DNA from: Acanthopleura granulata
Lineage: Eukaryota; Mollusca; Polyplacophora; Chitonida; Chitonidae
DNA: 64,000 nt
Direction of reading: 5' to 3'
NCBI GenBank assembly: GCA_016165875.1
Contig: JABBOT010000004.1
Span: 7,681,642-7,745,641 of the forward strand
Shown here: one piece after another, positions 14,291-24,465 of the stretch
How the letters are laid out: the number at the start of each line of letters is the position of its first letter
Numbering within the stretch: the stretch's first letter is position 1
The notes under the pieces: model-generated
Seen by the model: only the letters and a program-made list of their open reading frames with translations
Databases searched by the model: none
What the model was told of the DNA's origin: nothing
Made by a program: the position numbers and the translations under genes

Positions 14291-15629
14291 CGAATTTGAG
14301 TCTTCTAAACATGTTACGTCTCGATCACGAATCTGGTTTTATTTCTTTCGTACGATGCATACTTTTGCCGCAAATTGCGATAAATGTACGAAAAAGCGCA
14401 ATTTCTCCCCATATTTGCAGGAAACCAGAATGAAAACTATTACAGAGGTAAACCTGAAAAGCTCGGGGTGCAAAGCGCTGCGCAACTACTGTATTTGTGC
14501 TGATGTAACGAAACAAACGTTACACGCATGCACATACAAACCCTACTGGCTTGATCCCCGGCATCGCTGTCCCTGACAGCAATGTTTTTATCTGTTTGTC
14601 TGTTCTTTATATATCTGTTCTTTATATTCAATATATTTGACAATTTCAAAAGGGTATTTTTAGATCTCGGTATCAATATACTTGACAATAAGCTCGAGGA
14701 TACTAGTGTAGCTGTGGTGGCACCATTTGTCTTCCATTAATGCAGACTATAGATTTGTAGCGTGCCAAAAACTATTTGGCATAATGCTACTTACCCAGAA
14801 ACTGATTTATGTTACAGTTACGCTTATTGAATTCCATTTATCAACCTGCACTGAATAAATCTTTAAGATGAGAGATTGCAAGCTCCTGTTGATTTTCGCT
14901 GATGCTGGTAGGTTTGACTGTATCGTCAAATCGTATCGAAGTTTCCGGATCACGTGATTGTGTCCATTTCAGGAATATTTTGCTGCTATACGATTTAAGC
15001 GAGCGGGATCACACACAGGTAGTTCAGTAAAGTTGTCTGAAGTCTGTGTAGTTACTTGGTGTTGGAAAGCAGAGTGTGTTGTCTCACTATGGATCCCTCT
15101 TATTTACTAAACCTTGTATTCATGACCCATCTATGAACTGCGTAAAGCAAAGGCTGTGAAGGAAAATATCCAACTTCTCTGGAGCTACATAATATGCGGG
15201 TGATACAGCCTACTTAGTCTTGTACTTGTACAAAGGCGAAAAAGGGTTTGTATTAACGCCGATTGTACTTTGAAGATACCAATCAACGTCAGAGGTTGTT
15301 ACAACGAAATCTAGTGTACCAAAGTGCGTCAAAAGGCGTTATTCTGCAAAAATGTGCCTAATTCCGCCTAATCCTGGATTAGAGGATGTATATACATCGT
15401 TTTGCAAGCAATCGTCCTGCTGGATATATCAATAGTTGCAATCAAGAAGCATTGCAGAATCATATTTCGATCAATGACAACTTGAATTCTATCATTGTAT
15501 AGGTTTCTGGTACTGAAAAAATTTACGCGCCTATTACATTCGTTGCATCTTTTCTGCATTATTGTAAACTAACCACGGTTCTTTCTGGGCGATACTTCTC
15601 CTTTTTGAAGTGTTTGGTGGTTGTGCCTC

Positions 15630-15790
15630 TGAACGGCGGGCACGTGGGAAGATCCGTCAGCAACCTACGGATGGTCGCGGGCTTTCCCCGAGCTCTGCCC
15701 AGTTTAATCCCACCATAATGCTGGATGTATAAGTGAAACATTCACGAGGGCGACGTTATACACAAATGAAATAAATTAATAAATAAATAC
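15630..15790 (+). mobile_element. SINE-like repeat copy (3' part, AATA tail)
   Basis: It matches the family seen throughout this window: CAACCTACGGATGGTCG, then CCCACCATAATGCTGG, then TAAGTGAAACATTC, and a tail of AATAAATAAATA. The copy is diverged and the Pol III head is not recognisable. Confidence 0.75.
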
Positions 15791-16164
15791 AGAAGGGAGG
15801 ATTTTACGAGACTTTATTAATGGACTTCAGCTGCCGTCCGCGAATTTAACCCACTACATGTTTTGCAAATGTTTTGATTGGATCTCATTTTCTGGATCAG
15901 AGCATAAGGACCATCTGAAATGATGATTTGCGGATGGTATTCGTCCAGCAGCATTGCGACAGTTCTTATAACGTGTTAAAGAAATTGCTCTGAGTAAGTA
16001 TCTATCAAGCAGTGCCGTAGGTGCTGAAGTGCTTGAACAAACTCTGATCTTACGAAGCGACATGCTTTGAAGCCTAATGTAGTCTAATGTGATAGCTTCA
16101 TAACAACGAGACCTCTCACTAATTCGGTCACTGTGAGTTAAAGTGCAGCTCTCGCTGACTCCCG

Positions 16165-16265
16165 GTCGTATGTAGGAAGCTCTGACCCCTGCCTCTGCCC
16201 GATTTCCTCTCATCACACAAGGCTGGCGTTCGTCGTTGAAGTGAAATATTTTTGATAAAAAAGAA
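16165..16265 (+). mobile_element. Degenerate SINE-like repeat copy
   Basis: CTCTGCCCGATTTCCTC, a diverged GGCTGGCGTTCGTCGT and GAAGTGAAATATTTTTGA follow in family order. The AATA tail is missing. The overlapping minus-strand ORF is a by-product of this copy. Confidence 0.5.
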
Positions 16266-16904
16266 TACAGCACACGGAGTAAAACCAGAGCAGAGACGAC
16301 AGTGTGACAGCTGGCAAATGGTCAGGCGTTACGGGTGAAATCCGGCCTCTTGTCAATTTACCTCAGTTAGGGGTTTATTCTAACTGTTCATGTAAGTGTT
16401 TAAGAAGATACAACTTACACCCCCCTAGGCCTATGGCTTAGGCAGATTTATGTGTTACAAATACAATGATAGTATATGCAATTTATTAGACGTCACTAGT
16501 CTAAAATTAAAAGGGCGTAAAACACCAATCACATAAATAATTAAATAAATCTCATGTTGTCAAATGCTTTCATTGATCTAAAATAGATCGCCGAAAGAGA
16601 CAACATGGCAAAATCCATAGAAGAAAATACCTCACATGAAACCGTTAATGCTGAGTATTGATGCCATCTAGTGGACAGCTCTCCAGAAGCAGAATCAAGT
16701 AGCCTGGTCCCATTGCATTGTTTTATGTTATTGAGTATCAAATCCGATGGCCACACAGCAATTAGAGTAATCCTAGACAAGTGACGTCTCATTCCATGTT
16801 GTTTGTTTACTGTTTCGCTTTAACTGACTAAGATGCAGCATGTATCATTTTGAAAAATACACGTGTATCCCTTGATTACAGGTCCACCAGCAATTTGCAG
16901 ATTC

Positions 16905-16990
16905 CTTTCTTTCCCACCATAATGCTGGCCGCTGGCGTAAGTGAAATGTTCTTGAGTACGGCGTAAAACACAAGTCAAAAAAAAAAATCT
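16905..16990 (+). mobile_element. Short SINE-like repeat copy
   Basis: It contains CCCACCATAATGCTGGCCG, GTAAGTGAAATGTTCTTGAG and TACGGCGTAAAACAC, then an A-rich tail. It is 5'-truncated. Confidence 0.75.
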
Positions 16991-17370
16991 TATGTATGAA
17001 ACATTTCAGGATTGAATAATTGCATGCATAAAATCAGGGCATGCGATATATCCCTCATAAGCCGGGAAATCTATAACAAAATCGAACACTGAACACGGTT
17101 GAAAACATTTACATCATTTATTAAGGGCCGAAACGGCACATACACACAAGTGTAACTAGAAATAAGTTACATCAAAGGTAATCTTTATACAAGAACATAC
17201 AAGAATGGAGAGTGAGCAACGTGCGGCTCTGGGCCACTTTGACGAGAAATTCGCAAACTGCCCTTGACGTAACTTCCAGGCATGCAGTGAAGAAATACAT
17301 CACCATGAGTAAGTAAGGTAAAGTAAAAGTAATTCGATAATTAACATCAGTAACGTTCTGATACAGTGAT

Positions 17371-17568
17371 TTAGGATTTGTTCAAGATATTGGAAGAAAG
17401 GCATAAAATACGACTGCTCGTGACTACTTCTTTTTCATCATTAAAGCTTGACATGCGCTGGCTTCGTATGTTGGCTTGGTGTGTTATCCTCTTCCTTTTG
17501 CAAACAGGAAACATGAACCACAAATAAAAAAAAACCCACCATAAAAGCTCAGCATAAACCGCGATATG
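17371..17568 (-). CDS. Candidate orphan or alternative 3' exon: TM segment plus basic tail
   Basis: A minus-strand acceptor (CTGTTTTTCAG) opens a 65-codon frame ending in TAA. The peptide begins with an aromatic hydrophobic run (residues ~1-22, containing ELLWWVFFYLWF). A Lys/Arg-rich segment (CKRKR) and a polar tail follow, so it looks like a last membrane helix with a cytoplasmic tail. It lies 0.76 kb downstream of the minus-strand GPCR stop. The last GPCR exon has an in-phase GTAGGT donor just inside TM7 (exon end 18404), so the exon could be an alternative GPCR terminus. It could also be a chance ORF; no homology was recognised. Confidence 0.3.
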   Translation of the reverse strand, partial: HIAVYAELLWWVFFYLWFMFPVCKRKRITHQANIRSQRMSSFNDEKEVVTSSRILCLSSNILNKS

Positions 17569-17976
17569 CTGAAAAACAGTGTCAGTGGGCAGGAGTTGCA
17601 ATTCTGATATACTCAGAGAGCGAAGGAAAAAGACGTCACTCCCAAAACATTTGAAAATGGGTCCACGGCACAGAGTCTTCAACACAAGAATCTTGTAATT
17701 TAGGGTCTCTGTCAGTAAAATATTTTTATGCAATCGTTGCTAAGATTGTGGAGTTCAGGTGACGTTGTAACAAGAACAGTCTTGTAACAGCCTTATCTAC
17801 AAGCTCATAGCCCAATAAGCACAGATAAAGTTGTAACCTCAGTTGATAACAGAACACAGAGACGATTCACCTACCCGCCATTTGAATAATCTCCATCTCC
17901 ATCTCTGGCACAAAGAAAAGAATGTGTCCCTTTCACATATGCACCTCAGACATACTGCCATCAAAAATTTGTTATG

Positions 17977-18030
17977 TTTTTTTTTTTTTTTTTGTTTGTT
18001 TGTTTTTTTTTTTTTTCTTTTTCTTTTTTT
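17977..18030. repeat. Poly-T / T-rich low-complexity tract
   Basis: Runs of 14 to 17 T are interrupted by G and C, including a (GTTT)n portion. On the minus strand this is an A-rich tract. No flanking target-site duplication or retrotransposon body was identified. Confidence 0.8.
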
Positions 18031-18154
18031 GGAACCACACAAAATCAGATCTACCCGACTGTGTACCATGCTGGCGAAAAGAGGACAAGATACTGGCAGT
18101 GGAAAACTGTTAGACCTGTGTTGGTCCACCGTTGTATAATAAAACTCTCTTTGT

Positions 18155-18160
18155 TTTATT
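18155..18160 (-). promoter_or_regulatory. Candidate poly(A) signal of the minus-strand GPCR
   Basis: AATAAA on the minus strand, about 170 nt downstream of the GPCR stop codon. Confidence 0.45.
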
Positions 18161-18328
18161 GAACCGTTTGGGAACATTTGCTTCAGAATGCATGCCGTTT
18201 AGAGCAGTTATTTCCGTGGAAATAGTCTTGTGCGAATCTAGTTCTGTTTCGTTTTGAGAGGAGGTTGATATGTTTGACTGACCGGGTGTATCCCCTATGT
18301 TGCCCAAATTTGACTCGGTATCTCGCAG

Positions 18329-21300
18329 TCAGCTAGGGATAACGCAAATCCAAAAAGGCGCCTTGCCCTTAAAAAGAGAAATAGGTAGTAGCGAAAAACC
18401 TACAATATCAATGACCGACGAAACTGTCTCGATTGCGTTCAGAGACCTTGTTGTCAATTCCACTGTCCTACATGCAGAGGCAAGCTGTAACAAACAAACA
18501 ATTATTGAGGAAATCGAAAGGATAAGCCCTAACCGGATAACAGAGGTTATGTCATGCCTACCAACTGTTGTACTCTCTTCATAACCAACACCCGATCGAC
18601 AGCGGCTTTTGGGCATGCAGAAACTGGCCAATGTCAGAGTCAGAAAGGCAAGTATGCATTCAATCGTCCATCGAGTGACGTCTCCGCGCTGTGCATTTTG
18701 GACACAATCAGACCCGACGAGACCAAAGTGAAGTAGGACAGTAGACAGAAACGCTGGAAAGAAGGATATCATAATGAGCTTACAGTACCCTGATTTCAAG
18801 ACTGAATTATGTAACATTCATCACTGATTTTTAGTGTCAACTTTGTGAGGAGGAATGATTCAATGTTTTATGTGTTTGCTAAAAAAGAATTGGAATAAAC
18901 TAGCCCTGTAACTGTATAATTAGTATAACAGTAAAAGTATAAATCTATTAGGCCTATGAAAGAAATAAAAATTTCATGTGAATCTTAATGTTCTATCATG
19001 CGTCAAAGTGGTAACTGGAAAATTTGCAACAGTCCATTCATACAATTTTAATTTTCAGCATTTCAGCTTAATCTAAATTTATGTGGCGCAAATAAGCCGG
19101 ATAGCCGTTTCGGGTGGTGCAACATAACGCATGAGTAGAGCATATGATATGTGGGATTAGCAAAATCACATGAACCTTCATGCCTTTACGCTTATCACAT
19201 TGCAGATTCTGGTGACAGTCCATGATTCAGCTCAGTTTTTAACATGAAACTAGAATGTATATTCTAATACATGTAAAGTCCCAGATGCCAGAAACTCGAG
19301 TTAAAATGTACGAAATTTTTGAAAGGTGTGTGAATGCCGAAAAATCACAACGCACATTGTAACGAATTGTAATAGGTATAGCCGTTCGAAAAAACAATTA
19401 AATCCATGACTATCCATTTGAACTAAAATGCCTTAGTTCCCGTTTATTTCTCTGAAGTGAAGTGAAGTGAAGTGTTCCATAATGCTCTATTCCCTGAGTG
19501 GAATTTCCCGGCTTTTGAAACGCGATTTAATTTTAAAAATATTTTCCTTTGATACCCATGACTTACTTTGGTTTTTACATATATATATATATAGTGGTAC
19601 ATTTTTCGCTTTAACTTTGCCATATAGGATTGTTCGCTCCGCAACGAACGAATCTCGGCCATTGGCACTGAAAATGTCGGACTTGTTTATTCAAAAGCCT
19701 TACATGCGATTTTCAGTGAGTCGAAGAATGCTTTTATATAGGTCTCAGAATTAAAAAGCAATTACAGCTTCTATTTTTAACCATCTTATACAACGTTATG
19801 TTGAAACACCAGAATTATTTGATTTACACAAAGAAATATAGTCTTACCCGTAAGGAAAATCAGAGATCCACCAATTATCAACCCGCACTTGATGCTATTA
19901 AAGCTGGAATGGCAAGTCGGTTTCCAAATAGCCAAATACCTGAAATAACATGAACGGAAATGTTTCATTTTTATGTTTATGTTAAAAACTTGGGTCACAT
20001 TCTTAAAAAATATGTTTTGGCAGTGGATAGTGAATGAGTTGAAAATAATCCAACATGGGGATTCTTTGATGACTTCTTTGATATCCTCCACAATCTGATA
20101 TTCTTACCGTTCATTTACGAGCCACATGGCCATGGGTAAGATTGTTATTCGAAGCAGGGTGTTGGTAAAGGAAAGAGTCATACAGCTGATGGCATCTTGA
20201 GGCACCCACAGCCCTAGGAAATTCAGATAGGTAATGGTGGACTGAAGTAGCAGATGGATCAGAGCCGTGACTGTCATCTGAAGGACCAACACTGCGAAAT
20301 TTAGAAAAAAATAATGTAATGATGAGAAATAACAACAATACAAAACACTTTAATACCGACCTTGCAACATAGTCTGCTACATGTAAACCGTAAATAATTG
20401 GGAATCGGAAGCTATTTTTTCGTCGCAGAGCACCTGTGCAGAAAAAAAAACTGTTTCGAAACAGCTGCATGTATAAACGTAAGGTTCTGTCAGAAATATA
20501 CCGACATTCATCCACAATGCTTCTGACAACCTAACTTAGAGGACTAATAAATAACATTTCCCTATATATTAATGAGAATATATACGTTAAACCGTTTGTG
20601 AATTTTGAAGAGCAACAAGAGAGTAAACTTTTCATCCTAAAATCTTATGTTTACTAATATTTTAGCCTGTTTGCTTATGTTTATATTACCTTCAGTACAA
20701 CGGTATTTTTGAGAGGTATTCAGATAACATTTTAACTGATTTTATACGTGTAAGTTAAATTAACTCCCATATACCATGTTTTCTTTGTGGCCACCATATT
20801 CTGTTTAAATATAGTAAACCGCTAAAACGAAGAAGAAAATTAAACGACGGTTTGTCACAATGGGGGAGGCATTCATGTACAAGTTTTATCAGTGCATTAA
20901 TCAATTACACAGGAAAAGAAAACAGTTTGAAAAAATTAATTCAGGAAAACATGGTCATGTTGTAGAATGACCCAACAGGCACGTATGCAATGGCCAATTC
21001 AGTAATTGTGTATATACTCACAACTGCATAGCGGCTGTTGTCTCCATGCTTTACAAAATGCTCTGAACAATACTAGGTAACCAACACAACCCACAAATGT
21101 TAACACTGAGAGAAAAGGAACCAAAAGCCTTTTCCACTGCATGACGTTAAGAAGTGTCTGAAAAACAGCCTTCTGTCGTGAAAGCTTATCACTCAAGTCT
21201 GTTGTCGAAGGTGTTAATGTGTTTATTATCAATAAATGCAAGCAAATAACAGGTGAAGGCTAGGTTCACCTGTACGGCGCTTGAGATACAAAGAGCTCTA

Positions 21301-21389
21301 GAGGTATACAGAGAGACGTAACCGCAGTCAACAAATGATGAGAAACCCAATACGAGATGGAAAGATAAAAATTGCTGCAGCTTTGCCAA
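18329..21389 (-). CDS. Class A (rhodopsin-like) GPCR, orphan, minus strand
   Basis: A predicted seven-helix receptor, ligand unknown. The supported exons on the minus strand are 21172-21022 (TM1), 20291-20108 (TM2-TM3), 19939-19848 (TM4) and 18753-18329 (TM5-TM7 and stop). All donors and acceptors are GT-AG and in phase. TM3 ends in NERYLAIW, a proper E/DRY motif. A TM3 Cys (DAISCMTL) and an extracellular-loop-2 Cys (GSDCVQN) are present for the usual disulphide. TM7 has a diverged NPxxY (LLPISLF), and the tail after it is only about a dozen residues. The first exon is uncertain: 21389-21270 gives an ATG, a phase-0 GTGAAC donor and 40 residues, but could be wrong. The TM4 exon is 92 nt in both this gene and the plus-strand paralogue. 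Confidence 0.7.
19454..19474. repeat. GAAGT x4 microsatellite
   Basis: Four perfect copies of GAAGT plus one base, in the GPCR intron upstream of the last exon. Confidence 0.8.
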
Positions 21390-22321
21390 TGCCTCTGCAT
21401 AACACTAGCATTTAGAAATACCGAACCACGCTCAACAAACTTTGTGACCGAAAAAGCCTACGAAATAGCTAGACAGGGTCAACGTGATTACCTCAAATCC
21501 ATAAAATAACAACTTACGCGGCGCAAAAAATATTATTTCATTATCCTGAATACGAGTAGTATACAAGCCTGTAATAAAGTAACATTTATAATTTACAGCA
21601 CTCCAGGACTTTTACCATGATCGAGAGAATTGATGAATCTTCTTAAAGAACGCACACTAATTCATTTTTGAAGCTAAATAAAAATGACTCTATAATCTCG
21701 GGTTATTTATCTAAATCCCATGGTGAGACGCCTCCAGGCGGGAGATCTGGGACTTGACAAAATCAAATGGCAACATCGATTGCAGTGTTCAGTTATTCAC
21801 AAGTTAAAACCCTATTAGACACACATATTAGAGGTCAGTTTTCATTTATAGTGGGGGTACTCCGTGGGACTAGCGCGTTTTGCACCCAGGTGCCTCTCAG
21901 CATGAGACCTTTGTGAGTTCAAGCGTAGTTCGCGCTGGTTTTCTTTCCTGTCGAACATATGAAGGTCTGCCAGCAACCTGTGGATAGTCGCTTTGCACCG
22001 GTTTCCTCCCATCAAAATGCTGGCCGCCGTCGTGTAAGTGAAATATTCTTGCGTATGGCGTAAAACACCCAAAAATTAAATAAATATAGAAATAATTCAT
22101 TATAAGGTGTTGGACTGGCGACAAACCTTGTTCATCTTCAGCGGTATTGTGTTTTAACGCGGCATTGTAGTGAAAATTGGCATATCATGTTTTTTGGGTT
22201 CGTTACCATTGTTACCGACCACGTAACCTATAGCACAAGTATAAATGCCTGAATTCTATATCAATTTTCTAGGAATGGGGTACTATGACAGCTGGTCCTT
22301 CGTTTAACAGAAAGGCTCATC
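21390..22321. other. Shared spacer between the two divergent GPCR genes
   Basis: About 0.93 kb separates the two putative start codons, so both promoters should lie here. The only recognisable content is the nearly full-length SINE copy listed separately. No TATA box or other core element could be assigned. Confidence 0.4.
21845..22088 (+). mobile_element. Most complete SINE copy, with tRNA-like head
   Basis: This copy keeps the 5' part missing elsewhere. ACTAGCGCGTTTTGCACCC sits at the A-box position, and GTGAGTTCAAGCG resembles a Pol III B box (GWTCRANNC, last base off). The family body follows: GGTCTGCCAGCAACCTG, TTTCCTCCCATCAAAATGC, TGGCCGCCGTCGTGTAAG and GAAATATTCTTGCGTATGG. The end is AT-rich. 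The order of head, body and A-rich tail supports a tRNA-derived SINE. Confidence 0.75.
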
Positions 22322-24420
22322 ATGAATAACAAGGATCTTACATCCTGTCTTCAAAATATAACGGACGCAGACGCACAATGCAATGAGGTGAGAGCTTAAC
22401 GAATTACTTTAGGATATAAATCATACCATGGAGTAGAAATCAATAGGAAATGTTTGAGTACAAGATAAGTTTCTCTGTTTTGTATTGCCAAGATACTAGA
22501 ATAGCAAAAGTAATAGGATCTTGTGGTTTGAAGTCTGTCGGCTTCCGACGTTATTGCAGTCTAGTTTAACAGGGGACAAAATCATTAAATATGCTACCTT
22601 TCTTTGGTTCACAGGACAACAACGTGCTTAACATTCTAAGGACCATTCAACTACCGATGTCCGTCATTTTCCTGATCTTATCAACAACAGTTAATGCGAG
22701 TATCTTGTTTGGCTTGAAACGCGCAAAGAAGACAATTTTTACAGGTATGGTGGAAATCCCTCATTATAATGTACTCATAAAACTTTCTTCGCAATAGTGT
22801 AGCTGTATCTTTATTAAAATAAAGTTTAATCGTTATATTATCCAATATCCATATTATTGAAATATGCTTAGAATAATTATCTGAATGAAATTGATGATGT
22901 AATATCATTTCAAAATAGCATGGCAAACACTTTAACTGAACTAACTGAATCACATTTGTAAGTGCGCTCACCTGTCTACCATTTAGCTATGCTTTACATG
23001 TGTTATGCTGATAACTTCAACAAGCGGACTCGCCTTATAGCCCTACTATATAGTATAGAATAGTTATGATCAATTCCTTCTGCCTGTAATGCGCAAGAAA
23101 AACTCCCAAGTTTATCACGATTATTTCAATAACACCCCTTATATTTCATGTTAGAATTTATGGATTGAGCTTATTGACATAAATACTTCGTTAAGTGATG
23201 TAAATGTGATACTAGTACTTATTCATTTATTTACTTGATTGGTGTTTTACTCCGTACTCAAGAATATTTCACTTCTACGACGTCGGCCAGCATTATGGTG
23301 GGAGGAAACTGGGCAGAGCCCTGGGGAACCCCACGACCATCTGCAGCTTACAGTAAAATATTATTTTAATAAGGCTTGTCAAGGCTTTTTGAAGTAGTTA
23401 TTTTATTTGGTTATATCGCAATGTTTATTAAGATAATTATTTTAAATGAAACAATCATTTCAGTTGACGCGATTAAATTTCAATAAAAGTTGCAATTGCC
23501 CCGTTACGTATCATCTGTTTGCCAATCATTTAAGGTTAAAATTAAAGCCCGTTATAAAGGATCGGTTAATTTCAAGTAACTTTGCATCCGGAGACTTACT
23601 ATTAAAAGTAAATGATCCTTTTCACGTGGTTTACCACGATGAAGTTAACAGGCTCTTCATAAAGCAACGGAATTCAATAAGATGACTGATCTTTTATTTT
23701 CAGCTGTTCTGTTGTCTGGGATGAGCATAAATGATATAGCGCTTAGTGTGTTATACCACGTACCAGTCCTCATTAATATAATTGTCCGAGCGAAACTTCT
23801 GGGTGACGTCATGTGTGCTATACTTGGCTTCCTTTCGACCATCTTTAATATTGCTCAGACGATGCTTTTGATGATCTTGTCATTGATAAGGTGAGATCAA
23901 ACAGGAATCTTTTGCCATTATAGTAATATATCTTACGATATTACAGCACCCAATCTATTATTTCATTCATATCAGTTCATTTTCGGAAAAGAAGGGAATA
24001 TTTCTAGGAGGTTGAATGCAGGCGTCTAGTGTCCGACTGTCTAATCGTGTGACAAAAACGGGAGTTTATTAACTCTTAACATGGAAATTTTTAAGGGAGT
24101 AAATAGGAGACAATGGACAATGAAGAACCTACTATCCCAAATTAGTAGGTTCCAGTTATTCTGGTCTGACCTGCCAAAACCATTGTTCATTTCTGCCTTT
24201 GTGACGGTGTTTTGGAAGCAAACTGGAGACGTATCACTCCCTCATAGCTCGGGGACAATGGTCAGTTCAGCTTGCATCCGATTTTTCATCACGCAGGAAG
24301 ATATACCTCATTAGAGCGATTAACCAAAATGAACTGTTGTCGAATGAACAGGAATGTCAAGTTATGGTTACTGAACCCTAAAAAGCTGTCCGTAAAAGTA
24401 ACTGAACCGAGTGCCATCAC

Positions 24421-24465
<45 letters not shown>

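Larger units (their letters stand above)
12011..17370. other. Intergenic stretch, no supported gene
   Basis: It holds SINE copies and a diverged repeat block, listed separately. The longest minus-strand ORF (15854-16273, 139 codons) runs through a degenerate SINE copy and is not a gene. The part from 12.0 to 12.4 kb is less AT-rich and could contain the copper transporter promoter, but no core element could be identified. Confidence 0.5.

Noticed and set aside
15854..16273. 139-codon minus-strand ORF, one of the longest in the window
   Set aside because: It overlaps a degenerate SINE copy, has no domain, no coding-like composition and no paralogue. It is most likely a chance ORF.
17843..18177. 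ORFs rich in Phe or Lys around 18 kb
   Set aside because: They are translations of the poly-T tract on either strand.
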